From assembly GCA_964440115.1 (NCBI GenBank), contig CAYTPV010000004.1:248001-312000 (forward strand): DNA of 64,000 nucleotides. Direction: 5' to 3'. Positions within the stretch are counted from its first letter, which is position 1; the number at the start of each line of letters is the position of its first letter. This document shows positions 7,307 through 16,518 of this stretch, piece after piece. The notes under the pieces were generated by a model. It was not told the DNA's origin, did no database searches, and was given only the letters and a program-made list of their open reading frames with translations. The DNA comes from JAEWWD01 sp964440115. GTDB lineage: Bacteria > Bacillota > Clostridia > Christensenellales > CAG-138. The position numbers were made by a program, and so were the translations under genes.

Positions 7307-8248
7307 ATGAAAAATATACTTGTATCGCAGGCGTTGCATCAGGAAGCAATGGATCAGCTCCATCAAAAGTATAACGTTCTCATGCCCGAAACGAATGACC
7401 AGAAGGCGTTTGAGGCATTGCTGCCCAGGGCGGACGGCTTAATTCTGCGCGTAAATGTGGAATTAACGGAAGCAGCGCTGCGTATGGCGCCGAATCTGAA
7501 GATTATCAGCCGCACCGGTGTGGGGTTGAATAATGTACCTTTGCAGACGGCCCGTGAGCTTGGCGTTATCGTTACCAACACACCCGACGCCAACAGCATA
7601 TCCGTAGGGGAGCATGCGGTGGCGCTCATACTAGCGCTCGCGAAGCTGCTGCCTCAATATGACAAAGAAACCAGAACGGGAGGGTGGGAGATCCGTCATA
7701 GCTGCCAGCCTTTTGAACTCTATGGAAAAACGGTGGGTATTATAGGATTGGGAAGAAGCGGCCGTGTTGCGGCAAGCATACTTCACGACGGTTTTAAGAT
7801 GCGCGTCCTTGCGTATGGGCCATCTCTTAATCCCGCTGCATATCCGGAGTACGGTATTGCCGCCAGTATGGAAGAAGTATTTGAACGATCCGATATCGTT
7901 TCGCTGCATTGCCCCAGCACAAGCGCTACAAGGGGGATGGTTAACGCGGCGCTGCTGAGTAAGGCAAAGCCCGGATTGATGTTTATCAACTGCTCCCGAG
8001 GCGATGTCGTTGTGGAAGAGGCATTGATTGCGGCGCTGCAATCAGGTAAAATTGCCGCGGCAGGTCTTGACGTATTTGAAGATGAGCCAGTGCGCCTTGA
8101 CAATCCCCTGCTTTCAATGAACAATGTTGTTTTGACGCCGCATTCCGCTGCGCTCACACAAGAGGCTTCGGTGCGCATGTTCGTAACTGCGGTTGAGCAG
8201 ATTGACGCCTACTTTTCCGGTCAGGAACCCAAGCATATCGTCAGGTGA
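7307..8248 (+). CDS. D-isomer-specific 2-hydroxyacid dehydrogenase
   Basis: 313-aa cytoplasmic NAD(P)-dependent enzyme of the D-2-hydroxyacid dehydrogenase family (phosphoglycerate dehydrogenase-like), reducing a 2-keto acid or oxidising a D-hydroxy acid. The Rossmann GIIGLGRSG motif is at residues 144-152, the substrate Arg at 231 (NCSRGDVV), the catalytic Glu at 260 (DVFEDEP) and the catalytic His at 279 (LTPHSA). There is no C-terminal ACT domain, so this is the short form and the substrate cannot be fixed. Single gene; ribosome site AAGGAAAGTCACA precedes the ATG. Confidence 0.9.
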   Translation: MKNILVSQALHQEAMDQLHQKYNVLMPETNDQKAFEALLPRADGLILRVNVELTEAALRMAPNLKIISRTGVGLNNVPLQTARELGVIVTNTPDANSISVGEHAVALILALAKLLPQYDKETRTGGWEIRHSCQPFELYGKTVGIIGLGRSGRVAASILHDGFKMRVLAYGPSLNPAAYPEYGIAASMEEVFERSDIVSLHCPSTSATRGMVNAALLSKAKPGLMFINCSRGDVVVEEALIAALQSGKIAAAGLDVFEDEPVRLDNPLLSMNNVVLTPHSAALTQEASVRMFVTAVEQIDAYFSGQEPKHIVR

Positions 8249-8432
8249 TCTTGGCCAAAGCATGCAGGCAAGCCCTGAACGTGGCAAAACTGTAAACAGA
8301 TCAGAATACCGGCGATACTGCAGGGATTTTCTCTTTGCACTGTTTGTAAGCATCCATTATAATGGAAGATACGGTAGACAAGCCATTCGCCATAAGGCCG
8401 CAATGTCCGCGGTCGGATAGGAGGAATATTCA

Positions 8433-10301
8433 ATGGTTTGCAAACAATGTGGCTCATATTACGAATCGGGCGATAAGAACTGCTCGGTATGCGGCGCGCC
8501 GCTGCCCGAACAGATGGTGGACCAAACACAAAAGACCGATTCGCAGGACATTCAGTCGGAACGTCCCAATTGGGGATTCGTACGCTCTCCCCGCTGGCCT
8601 AAACCATCATTCGATATTAACGCAGTGGATGATATTGACGAACAGGTGCAGGAAACAGTACCCGAATACGCACAACCCGTTTACAAGGAACCGCAGAAAT
8701 ATGAAGAACCCGTTCCAGCTCCGCAGCAATATCAGCAGCCGGTAAAGCCGTCTTCTCAGGGGTTCCGTGCTCCGGTGCGCCAATTCGACCCGCAGCCTCT
8801 GCAGGATTCTTCGCAGCAGAGCGCGATCAAAACCATCGGCAGCGTTGGCGATTACGAGAGCAGTCCTGCGCCGTACCAGGGCGGTTTCGGTCGTGCGCCG
8901 CAGCGCACGACGGTGTATAACATGGATGACGAAGAGGAATACGCTCCCCAGCCTGCAAGAAAGCGTCCGGCTTCTCTGCAGCAGGCTGCGCCTTCCAAAA
9001 ACCACATGCCTATTACAAAACAGCGCAGCAAATCATCGTCGCTGCGTGGCGGCAGGCGCAACAACCTTATCATAATGGGTGCTACAGGTGTGCTGATCGT
9101 ATTGCTCATCGTGCTGGGTGTTGTGTTTGTAAACAAAAACTACAGCGGGTTCGGCGGCTTTTTCCGCAATGTATTCGGCGGGTCGCCCATTTTGAAGGAC
9201 CCTGTGGTAACGGAAGGAAAGAACGATTCCGGCGTGGACTGCTATATCATTACCGTCTACGCGAGAAAAGGCAACACGGTTACACTCAAAGTAGGAGATC
9301 AGGAACTTTCCGACGTAATCGGCTCCTCTAACCAGAAAATTCTGCGCATTCCCAAAGCAAGCCTCCTGCCCAACGAACCGGTGGACGGAACTACCGCTGA
9401 TCTGGTGCCGGATGTGCGTATCACCACGGAAGACGGCGAGGTATTTCAGCTTGAAATTCCTCCTATCAACGTTCAGGTGCCTGCACTAACGTTTGCGCTT
9501 ACCTCCCCCGAGGGCGAATCCATTTCGGTAAGCAAACCGAAAATAGCGTTTTCCGGCAGCGTGGATGCCGGCGCGACCGTAACGGTTGCGGAACAGACAT
9601 TCACCGTTAATCCCGATGGCACATTCACAGGCGAATACACATTGCCGGATGTCGGCATGCATACGCTGACGCTCGAAGCGCGGAAAAACGGATATCAGAT
9701 TATGCGCAAAACGCTGCAGGTGGATTACACCAACGCGGAAGCCAACATAGAGTGGACAAAATCTTCGCTGCGCGCCTCGGAAAGCGATACCGCCACCGTT
9801 AAGGGCACCATTGAGGCGGGCGCCACGCTCGCGGTGACAGGTCCCACCGGCGTAACGATTGGCGCTCCTGAAGTCAATACAGCCACCGGCTTCTTCTCGT
9901 TCACAGTGAAGATGCCGGAAATCGGTCACTATGAGCTTCAGGTCACACTTACGAAGGATGGCAAATCCACTGCGGGCACTGTAGTCGTTGAGCGTGCGCC
10001 GGAGTACGCGGCGTACACTGCACATGTATATAAAATGGATTATGATCGCATGATGAAAGAAACGCTGCATCAGGCCGCCTATAAGTGCGCGGGCAAGGTT
10101 TCTGAAGTCATGCAAACAGATCCATATTGTATTGGTAAGCTGACGACCGACAAAGGTGATCTTTTGTTTGAATATCACGGTTCCGCAGCTACAGTGGATG
10201 CGAGCGACGGTAAAACCTATAATGTCTTCGGAGATTATATGGGCATTGATAAAGATACAGGCTTGCCGCTCGTATACGCCTGGTTCATTACGAAGGGTTA
10301 A
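8433..10301 (+). CDS. zinc-ribbon, single-pass membrane protein with Ig-like repeats
   Basis: 622 aa. Residues 1-22 form a four-cysteine zinc ribbon (C3, C6, C17, C20). A Pro/Gln-rich, low-complexity linker runs to about 205, one membrane helix spans 211-233, and the rest lies outside the cell with two or more beta-sandwich (Ig-like) repeats around 345-520 (for example VDAGATVTVAEQTF and IEAGATLAVTGPTG) and a C-terminal domain. An AGGAGG ribosome site sits 8 bp before the ATG. The cytoplasmic ribbon plus extracellular repeats suggest an envelope sensor or scaffold, but no function is known to me. Confidence 0.85.
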   Translation: MVCKQCGSYYESGDKNCSVCGAPLPEQMVDQTQKTDSQDIQSERPNWGFVRSPRWPKPSFDINAVDDIDEQVQETVPEYAQPVYKEPQKYEEPVPAPQQYQQPVKPSSQGFRAPVRQFDPQPLQDSSQQSAIKTIGSVGDYESSPAPYQGGFGRAPQRTTVYNMDDEEEYAPQPARKRPASLQQAAPSKNHMPITKQRSKSSSLRGGRRNNLIIMGATGVLIVLLIVLGVVFVNKNYSGFGGFFRNVFGGSPILKDPVVTEGKNDSGVDCYIITVYARKGNTVTLKVGDQELSDVIGSSNQKILRIPKASLLPNEPVDGTTADLVPDVRITTEDGEVFQLEIPPINVQVPALTFALTSPEGESISVSKPKIAFSGSVDAGATVTVAEQTFTVNPDGTFTGEYTLPDVGMHTLTLEARKNGYQIMRKTLQVDYTNAEANIEWTKSSLRASESDTATVKGTIEAGATLAVTGPTGVTIGAPEVNTATGFFSFTVKMPEIGHYELQVTLTKDGKSTAGTVVVERAPEYAAYTAHVYKMDYDRMMKETLHQAAYKCAGKVSEVMQTDPYCIGKLTTDKGDLLFEYHGSAATVDASDGKTYNVFGDYMGIDKDTGLPLVYAWFITKG

Positions 10302-10314
10302 TGCAAACATCATA

Positions 10315-10345
10315 GGAAAGGGCGCGGCAGTGCCGCGTCCTTTCT
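10315..10345 (+). terminator. intercistronic hairpin, possible attenuator
   Basis: AAAGGGCGCGGCA and TGCCGCGTCCTTT form a 13-bp stem with a one-base loop between the zinc-ribbon gene and the next small gene. There is no T-run, so it may weaken read-through or protect the mRNA end rather than stop transcription fully. Confidence 0.5.
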
Positions 10346-10363
10346 CATATAGGGAGGAATACC

Positions 10364-10660
10364 ATGAAGGTATGGGCGCTTGTGCGCACCCATCAGAAAA
10401 CCGTGCGGGATATTGTTATGGAATTTCCTGTTCAGAGGCCGGATAGCATAGACGATTGGCATCCGATTCTGGGCGAGCTTTGTCACGCACTGCATGAAAG
10501 CCGTCCGGTCATGCTCAACAAACATCTGGTGCAGCTCACACGATTTGCACGAACGGAATTTCTGCCGGCGGATTTTATGGAAACGGTAGAGTTCGATAAA
10601 CTGGAGTTAGTCATTTTCCCCGAAAAAAAGGAAAAGGGAACTGACCTGCTGCATTTTTAA
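10364..10660 (+). CDS. conserved-looking small hypothetical protein
   Basis: 98 aa, cytoplasmic, mixed alpha/beta in appearance (MKVWALVRTHQKTV.. ..LELVIFPEKKEK), with no membrane segment or metal motif. AGGGAGGAATACC precedes the ATG, so translation is well supported. It follows the zinc-ribbon gene by 62 bp and ends before a clear terminator, so the two may form one transcription unit with an attenuating hairpin between them. I do not recognise the family. Confidence 0.75.
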   Translation: MKVWALVRTHQKTVRDIVMEFPVQRPDSIDDWHPILGELCHALHESRPVMLNKHLVQLTRFARTEFLPADFMETVEFDKLELVIFPEKKEKGTDLLHF

Positions 10661-10696
10661 CACCGTTATTCCGATGAATTACAGATGAAATATCTC

Positions 10697-10724
10697 AAAC
10701 CTCTCATTGAATGAGAGGTTTTTT
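10697..10724 (+). terminator. intrinsic terminator
   Basis: AACCTCTCAT-TGA-ATGAGAGGTT perfect 10-bp stem followed by TTTT, closing the zinc-ribbon/98-aa gene unit. Confidence 0.85.
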
Positions 10725-10851
10725 GTTTATCAGTGTGCATGATTCATAAGTTCATATTTTGTTTCAAGATTCAACAACTCTGAGAATACGGGCCAGTCTG
10801 AAAGAGAAACTCCACGCATAGTATAGCTATATATTGGCTGGAGATGTACAT

Positions 10852-12876
10852 ATGATGCAGCGTTTTACAGCAGTCAAAAAAATAGGGCTATTTGCTTTGC
10901 TTTGCGTATGTATTTACGTGGGATCGTCTGACGGCAATTCTCATGTCTATTTGAACCCCAAACAGGTGCAAGAACATGGAGCCGATATCTCCGGCGGTTC
11001 AATTGACGATAATGCGCCAGCGAGTTTGCGCAATGACATCGAGACCAGCATACCGATGCCCTTCGAGAAATTGTCTGCAAACAGAACGGTGATTGACGAT
11101 TTAACAAATCCTGGGCTTTGGGCAGGGGCTAACATAACTGCGCAGACGTCAGGTGCCATTACGATGACCAGCAATGGGGAATCAGCTGAAATCTATAGGG
11201 AGTTCGCCGACAATTTACCCCTCCAGACATATCTTTGCCTGGGCATCACCGGAACGGAGGTTCAGAACATAGAGTGGGCAACGGTATATCTGCTGGGCGA
11301 TTTGAGTTACACAGACTATTTCGAATGCGATATCGTGCCTTTTTTATCAAAGGGTTTGAAGTATGCGGTACTGAATAAAAATGATTTTATGATAGGTGCC
11401 GGGGCTCCGCGGTGGGATAAAATTCGCGCTGTAAAAATCGAATTCGGTTCAACAGGGAATACCTCTTGCGGAATATCCCTGCACGAAGTCAGCACATACG
11501 ATGCGTACCCCATGTGCAGCCTTTGGTTTGACGACGGCTGGCAGTCTGTATATACACAAGCGTTTCCAGTCATGGAGGAAAAGGGGTTTGACGGAATACT
11601 GTCGGTGATAGGGTCGCATGTGAATTATCCGCTCTATTGCAGCGATGCAGAACTTGATGAGATGTACAGCGATGGATGGGATTTCGTCAATCATACGTAT
11701 CGCCATTTGGATCTCACCAGCGTCACACCGGATGAGGCGGAAGCCGATATCTATGCGGGCTATTGCTACCTTTACTCGCACGGCTATACAAGGGCATGCG
11801 CCAATATGGTTCCCCCATACTGCGCTACGAATCCGACGGTTGACGCAATCATATCCAAGTATGCCATGACATCACGAGTAAACAACAACCATTATAACAA
11901 TCTGCCGCTGCTGAATCCTTATGATATCGTTTTTATGGAAGTAAGATCTGATACCAATCTGAATGACATCCGGCAATGGATCGATCATGCCATACAATAC
12001 GATCTCTGGCTGGTATTGGTTTTTCATTCTATCGAATCCCCGGCAGATGTCTATACCAAATTTGATATACAAAACTTCGAGTCACTAGTGGATTATCTGT
12101 ATCAAAAACGCTCGGACATCGATGTCGTAACGCTCTCACAGCTGCTGCATCGAGAGCAGGTACTAAAAAGTGCTCCTATTAAAGCAGCCGCCGAAAGACC
12201 TTCCGCTGTTGAGCCTTCAGGCTGGAAACTGGCGTGGGAAGATGATTTTGATGGCGTACAAATCAATGAAGGCGACTGGAACGTCATCAGCCAACGGCCG
12301 CTTGTAAATGAGGAACTTCAGACATACCGTCCGCAGAATGTAAAAATTGGATCCGGCTGCCTGCAGCTTGTCAGCAGCAAAGAAAAGGGCGCTTACTATT
12401 CAGGTGCGGTTACAACAGAAGGAAAGCGCACATTTCTTAACGGAAGGATAGATATCAGAGCGAAACTGCCCAAAGGGCAGGGGATTTTCCCGGCTTTCTG
12501 GATGCTTCCCGAGACAGGGGCAGGGTTGCCGGAAATTGATATCATGGAATGTCTGGGCAATTATCCCACCTGTGTCTGGCATGTGTTTCATTATATGGGT
12601 GCTAAGGGGCAGGATCGATATTATGCAAATTTCAAGGGGGCAGATTTCAGCGGCGATTTTCATGTATTCACACTGCAATGGACAAAAGACCGGCTGATAT
12701 GGATGGTTGACGGTGTTCAAACATTTGCTGTTGACCACTACATTCCCGACAAAAACATGTTTCTTTATCTCAATACCGCTGTTGGCGGCAGCTGGCCGGG
12801 CAATCCCGATAAATCTACAATTTTTCCCCAATTCATGCTGATCGACTACGTAAAATACTACATTGCAGAATCGTGA
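10852..12876 (+). CDS. secreted polysaccharide deacetylase-GH16 glucanase fusion
   Basis: About 674 aa from the first ATG with proper spacing to GGAG; the frame also opens at a TTG 18 bp upstream. A basic N-terminus and hydrophobic core act as signal peptide or anchor. Residues about 75-215 look like a beta-sandwich (possible carbohydrate-binding module). A NodB-type deacetylase follows with FDDGW at 226-230 and HTYRH at 281-285 (metal Asp/His). The last 220 residues are a GH16 beta-glucanase with catalytic EIDIME at 561-566 and WKLAWEDDFDG at its start. The next gene, 9 bp on, is a processive glycosyltransferase, so this enzyme probably trims and de-acetylates that polymer outside the cell. 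Confidence 0.9.
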   Translation: MMQRFTAVKKIGLFALLCVCIYVGSSDGNSHVYLNPKQVQEHGADISGGSIDDNAPASLRNDIETSIPMPFEKLSANRTVIDDLTNPGLWAGANITAQTSGAITMTSNGESAEIYREFADNLPLQTYLCLGITGTEVQNIEWATVYLLGDLSYTDYFECDIVPFLSKGLKYAVLNKNDFMIGAGAPRWDKIRAVKIEFGSTGNTSCGISLHEVSTYDAYPMCSLWFDDGWQSVYTQAFPVMEEKGFDGILSVIGSHVNYPLYCSDAELDEMYSDGWDFVNHTYRHLDLTSVTPDEAEADIYAGYCYLYSHGYTRACANMVPPYCATNPTVDAIISKYAMTSRVNNNHYNNLPLLNPYDIVFMEVRSDTNLNDIRQWIDHAIQYDLWLVLVFHSIESPADVYTKFDIQNFESLVDYLYQKRSDIDVVTLSQLLHREQVLKSAPIKAAAERPSAVEPSGWKLAWEDDFDGVQINEGDWNVISQRPLVNEELQTYRPQNVKIGSGCLQLVSSKEKGAYYSGAVTTEGKRTFLNGRIDIRAKLPKGQGIFPAFWMLPETGAGLPEIDIMECLGNYPTCVWHVFHYMGAKGQDRYYANFKGADFSGDFHVFTLQWTKDRLIWMVDGVQTFAVDHYIPDKNMFLYLNTAVGGSWPGNPDKSTIFPQFMLIDYVKYYIAES

Positions 12877-12885
12877 GGGATTACT

Positions 12886-14277
12886 ATGTTTTATTTTGGG
12901 ATAGCATTATTTGCGATATATCTTATCTTTAAATTCGTATACATTTATTTTCCCATAAAAGGAAGAAGCATTGGTGTCGCGGATGAGCAGGTATATCAAA
13001 ACAGCTTTGCCATACTGGTTCCCGCGTATAATGAAGAAGATGTGATTCTGCATTGCATTGAATCGCTTTCGAGTCTTGAGTATCCGGATTATAAAGTGTA
13101 TGTCATCAACGACGGTTCCCGTGATCATACGCTGGAGATATTGAATACCCACTTAAATCTGATTCCGATTTCAATCGAAAACGACTTGAATCTGGCTTCG
13201 GAAAAAATACTGTCAGTAAGCGTGTCTCTCTCTCACCCAAATATCTACGTGATTGATAAAATCAACGGCGGCAAGGCTGACGCGCTCAACGCAGGTATTT
13301 CCATCTGCACCGAAGAGATTGTTGTTACTTTGGATGCCGACTGCATGCTCAAAAGCGATTCTATCAGCGTCATGAATAAGGCTTTCCAAAATAAAAGTGT
13401 TGTTGCCGCCGGGGGGACGGTGCATATCATACAAAGTCTGAGCGCAATGGGCAAACAAACGGGGCTTTCGTTTAAGATTAAGAATACAATTCGGTATCAG
13501 GTGCTGCAATACATGGTCGCCTTTTACATGCACAAATTCACGCAGGCTATATTCGGTTCCATGATTGTCATTTCAGGCGCTTACGGAGCTTTTAGAAGAG
13601 AAATGCTCATCGATGTTCATGGATATCGCAGGACGGTCGGTGAAGATATGGATATCACCCTAAAAATTCATAAGTATCTCAAATCTACGGGCAGTACCGC
13701 TGCCATGCGCTTTGTTCCCAACAGTATATGCTATACGGAATGTCCGGGAGGATTGAAGGGGCTTGTGAAGCAAAGGATACGCTGGCAAAAGGCATTCGTT
13801 GATTGTCTGTTTGAATACGGCTTTCAGATGTTCCGAAAATTCAGGGTTGGGGTTTCCGCATTTTTTCTATTGGATGGGTTCATTCTAGGTACCCTGACAT
13901 CCCTGATCGCATTTCTTATACCGCTTACGATTGTACTCAATAGAGGTGTCTCAGCAGTATTTATTGTACTTATTTCATCGGATTTTCTGTTCGGCGTTGC
14001 TGAAAGCATCATTGCCATTCTGCTGGCTGCCAGAAACGAGTTTCATTTTACTAAGAAAGATTTCTTCAGGATCAGCTGTTTCATACCTTTTCAATTGATT
14101 ACTTACCGTTTTTTGAACATATTTTTTATCATTGCGGGAACATTGAGCTATTTCTTTCGCAGACAGCATTGGAATGTGACGCAAAGATCGGGAGAGTATA
14201 TGTATTCAACCGTCATGCCCGCAAAAACAGAACCTGCGGGCAATGTCTCACGCATTGTAAAGCTCATAAATTCATAG
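12886..14277 (+). CDS. processive family 2 glycosyltransferase (PgaC/HasA-like)
   Basis: 463-aa membrane polysaccharide synthase. The GT2 core shows VPAYNEED at 45-52, NDGSRD at 75-80, the metal-binding DAD at 150-152, the catalytic GED at 252-254 and QRIRW at 296-300, the set typical of synthases such as poly-GlcNAc, hyaluronan and cellulose. One N-terminal helix and about four C-terminal membrane helices form the export channel. It directly follows the deacetylase-GH16 gene, an arrangement like pgaB/pgaC. The TAG stop is the first TAG of the MITE-like element's terminal repeat, so the original C-terminus may have been different. Confidence 0.9.
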   Translation: MFYFGIALFAIYLIFKFVYIYFPIKGRSIGVADEQVYQNSFAILVPAYNEEDVILHCIESLSSLEYPDYKVYVINDGSRDHTLEILNTHLNLIPISIENDLNLASEKILSVSVSLSHPNIYVIDKINGGKADALNAGISICTEEIVVTLDADCMLKSDSISVMNKAFQNKSVVAAGGTVHIIQSLSAMGKQTGLSFKIKNTIRYQVLQYMVAFYMHKFTQAIFGSMIVISGAYGAFRREMLIDVHGYRRTVGEDMDITLKIHKYLKSTGSTAAMRFVPNSICYTECPGGLKGLVKQRIRWQKAFVDCLFEYGFQMFRKFRVGVSAFFLLDGFILGTLTSLIAFLIPLTIVLNRGVSAVFIVLISSDFLFGVAESIIAILLAARNEFHFTKKDFFRISCFIPFQLITYRFLNIFFIIAGTLSYFFRRQHWNVTQRSGEYMYSTVMPAKTEPAGNVSRIVKLINS

Positions 14278-14638
14278 GCTGCGGAGGGTTTCCTCTGCAG
14301 CCTCAGGCCATCAACAAAGTCCTTCGGACTTCGTCGATGGGTTTTCCCCCGAAAATGCTTGCATTTTCGGGATTTCATTAAGGAGCTATGCGTTTGGCTT
14401 TTGGCACAACGCCACCCTTGTGGGTTAAAATGTCGCTCCTGGCAACATTTTTTCCACCGATTTGACGCGCATGCACCCGTATGATACATTCGGGTATTCT
14501 TCAAGGAATGATGTGTGGCTGTGCCACACAATAAATCGTCCAAATCGGATTGAAAGTGGGGGATTCTCAAATTCCCCACACCCCCTGAGAGGGTTTGCCG
14601 ATAACCTGAGGCTGCAGAGGTTTTCCTCTGCAGCCTAT
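14274..14638. mobile_element. MITE-like element with hairpin terminal inverted repeats
   Basis: A 365-bp non-coding segment whose ends are inverted copies of one another: ATAGGCTGC-r-GAGG, a 4-bp loop, then CCTCTGCAGCCTCAGG and ATC, about 30 of 37 bases matching. Each end is itself a 12-bp stem-loop (14276-14303 and 14609-14636). Further hairpins fill the interior, for example CCCGAAAATGC/GCATTTTCGGG at 14348-14371, TGTGTGGC/GCCACACA near 14511, and GTGGGG/CCCCAC near 14555. The outermost TA on both sides could be a target duplication. No coding frame inside is believable. It lies between convergent genes and may also end both transcripts. Confidence 0.6.
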
Positions 14639-14671
14639 CCATATCGTGACAAACTGGATTGCGATTTTCGC

Positions 14672-16471
14672 CTACTTTACAGCGCTGCTTACGGCAACCG
14701 TTTCGCCTGCTGCCACACCGTCCGCCTCAGGATTTTGAATGACGATTTCATCCTGCGACAGGCCGCTGAGTACGGCGACCATATCTCCGCTTTCCATGCC
14801 CAGCGTAACCGGTGCGAGTATCGTTTTGTTGTTTTTCACAACGTAAACGGCGTCTCCTGTGTCCGTCTGCACCACAGCGCTTTGCGGGACTGCAAGCGTT
14901 GTCTGACTCGCTGTGGTAAATTCAACGCGTACCTGATACCCGTGCCCCGGATGGCTTTCACCTTCAAATATGGGCGCAAGAACGAGCTTTACCCGCTGCT
15001 CGTTCAGGCCGATTGCCGAAACGGAGTTGACTGCAATTGAAGAAATATCCTGAATATTCCCCACAAACGCGATATCTCCGTCGCGCCGTTCCCAAACGAT
15101 GCGAGCGGGCGTATTGGAGGAGACGATGTTTGCGTCGTCCGTCAGCAGCATGCACTCCACCCGAAGGGAGGACGGGTCTACTACTTCTGTAATCGGGGTT
15201 CCGGCCTGCAAATATTGTCCGGCTGTAATATCAATCGCTCCGACAATGCCGTCGTTGGGTGCGGTTACAGTGGCGAGGGATATTTTGCGGTCAAGATCCG
15301 CAATAGTTGCGTCGATTTTCTCAACTTGGGCGGCATAGTAGGTTGCCGTGCTGGAGTCGCTCTGCATGGATTGTTCCAACAGGCTGATTTGTTCACCCAA
15401 GGCGTTCTTAACTTTCTTTTCGCTTGATAAAGAAGCTGCGGCTTGTTCCTGCTGCGCCATCAGCGTGAGTACCTGTGTTTGTGTATTGAGCACATACAGG
15501 TTGTATTGCTCTTTGAGCGAATTTTGCTCATTTTCCAGAGTGAGCAGGCTGGTTTTAAGCGTTTGCACAGCCTGCGGGGTGGAAGATTTCGCATCGGAAA
15601 GTTCATCCTGCAGGCGCGAAATCTGCTCCTGTGAGATCTGCAGCATTTGTGCATACGAGCCGTCGGAGGAATCGAGCGAATCGATGAGCGCCTGTAGACG
15701 GTCCGCTTCCTCTGTGTTTCCTGCTGCGACGGCGTCCGCCTTTTTGCTTTCCAGATCACTGATTTGGGTTTCGCGCTGCGCTTCAGCCTGCGCCTGCTGC
15801 AGAGCGATGGATTCACTTTGAATCTTCGCTGCTTCCAGCTGGGATTCAAGCGTCTGTACCTCTGCGGACGTCAAGCCGGAAGTTTCACTGAGACGGCTTT
15901 TGATATAGTGGGACTGTGCATCGGTTGAATCGAGCATCTCTTCATACAGCCATGCGATACTGTTTTTCTCTTCGGGGTTTAGAGACCAGTCGAGCAGTTC
16001 GATCTGCTCATTGAGCGCTTTTGTGGTATCCGCGGCCCCGTAGGCTGCGCGCTGTGCTTCTATTCCGGCGATCTGCTGTTTTGCCTGATCGCGTGTCTGC
16101 TCCCAGGATGCAAGTATTGTGGCACGGTCGGCAGCAGTGCGCTTGCGTTCAGCCATGAGATCAGCGGTATCAAGAACGAGAAGAAGATCCCCCTTTTTTA
16201 CGCTCTGTCCCTCGTGCGCGCGAACTTCCGTCACTTTTCCCGATAGATCGGCGCTCACTACGCTGCGAATCTCTGCGCGCACAATGCCGTCCTCCCAAAA
16301 GCTTTCCTCCAGCAATTGCGGCGTAACCGACATCGCGGCGACTGTTTTACCTGATGAGAACGCCATTGCACTTCCCACGACAGCAAGCACAGCGACAGCG
16401 ATGCCCGCATACCGTATTTTCTTATTACCCCACAGAGTAAGCAGTGTTTTGTAAATGGAAAGCTTTTTCAT
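14672..16471 (-). CDS. HlyD/MacA-type membrane-fusion protein of ABC exporter
   Basis: About 599 aa, cell-surface adaptor anchored by one N-terminal helix (near residues 20-42). After a short lipoyl-like half (VVSADLSGKVTEVRAHEGQSV) comes an unusually long coiled-coil of about 300 residues, rich in Gln/Glu/Leu/Ala, then the second lipoyl half (VTAPNDGIVGAIDITAGQ) and a beta-barrel region. The first ATG (16477) sits against the GGGGG ribosome site; the second at 16471 has 7-bp spacing and is preferred. Third gene of the tetR-ATPase-permease-HlyD operon, and typical partner of MacB-like transporters in Firmicutes. Confidence 0.88.
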   Translation of the reverse strand: MKKLSIYKTLLTLWGNKKIRYAGIAVAVLAVVGSAMAFSSGKTVAAMSVTPQLLEESFWEDGIVRAEIRSVVSADLSGKVTEVRAHEGQSVKKGDLLLVLDTADLMAERKRTAADRATILASWEQTRDQAKQQIAGIEAQRAAYGAADTTKALNEQIELLDWSLNPEEKNSIAWLYEEMLDSTDAQSHYIKSRLSETSGLTSAEVQTLESQLEAAKIQSESIALQQAQAEAQRETQISDLESKKADAVAAGNTEEADRLQALIDSLDSSDGSYAQMLQISQEQISRLQDELSDAKSSTPQAVQTLKTSLLTLENEQNSLKEQYNLYVLNTQTQVLTLMAQQEQAAASLSSEKKVKNALGEQISLLEQSMQSDSSTATYYAAQVEKIDATIADLDRKISLATVTAPNDGIVGAIDITAGQYLQAGTPITEVVDPSSLRVECMLLTDDANIVSSNTPARIVWERRDGDIAFVGNIQDISSIAVNSVSAIGLNEQRVKLVLAPIFEGESHPGHGYQVRVEFTTASQTTLAVPQSAVVQTDTGDAVYVVKNNKTILAPVTLGMESGDMVAVLSGLSQDEIVIQNPEADGVAAGETVAVSSAVK

Positions 16472-16518
16472 ATTCATTCCCCCATATACTCCATCACGGA
16501 AGATTTACTTGCAAATGA

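Noticed and set aside
7163..7366. 67-aa minus-strand frame before the dehydrogenase
   Set aside because: It overlaps the start of the dehydrogenase, has no ribosome site and no recognisable features.
14276..14640. Possible CRISPR array, because hairpin repeats recur
   Set aside because: Only the two ends repeat, in inverted orientation and about 300 bp apart; there are no evenly spaced direct repeats and no cas genes. It fits a MITE-like element better.
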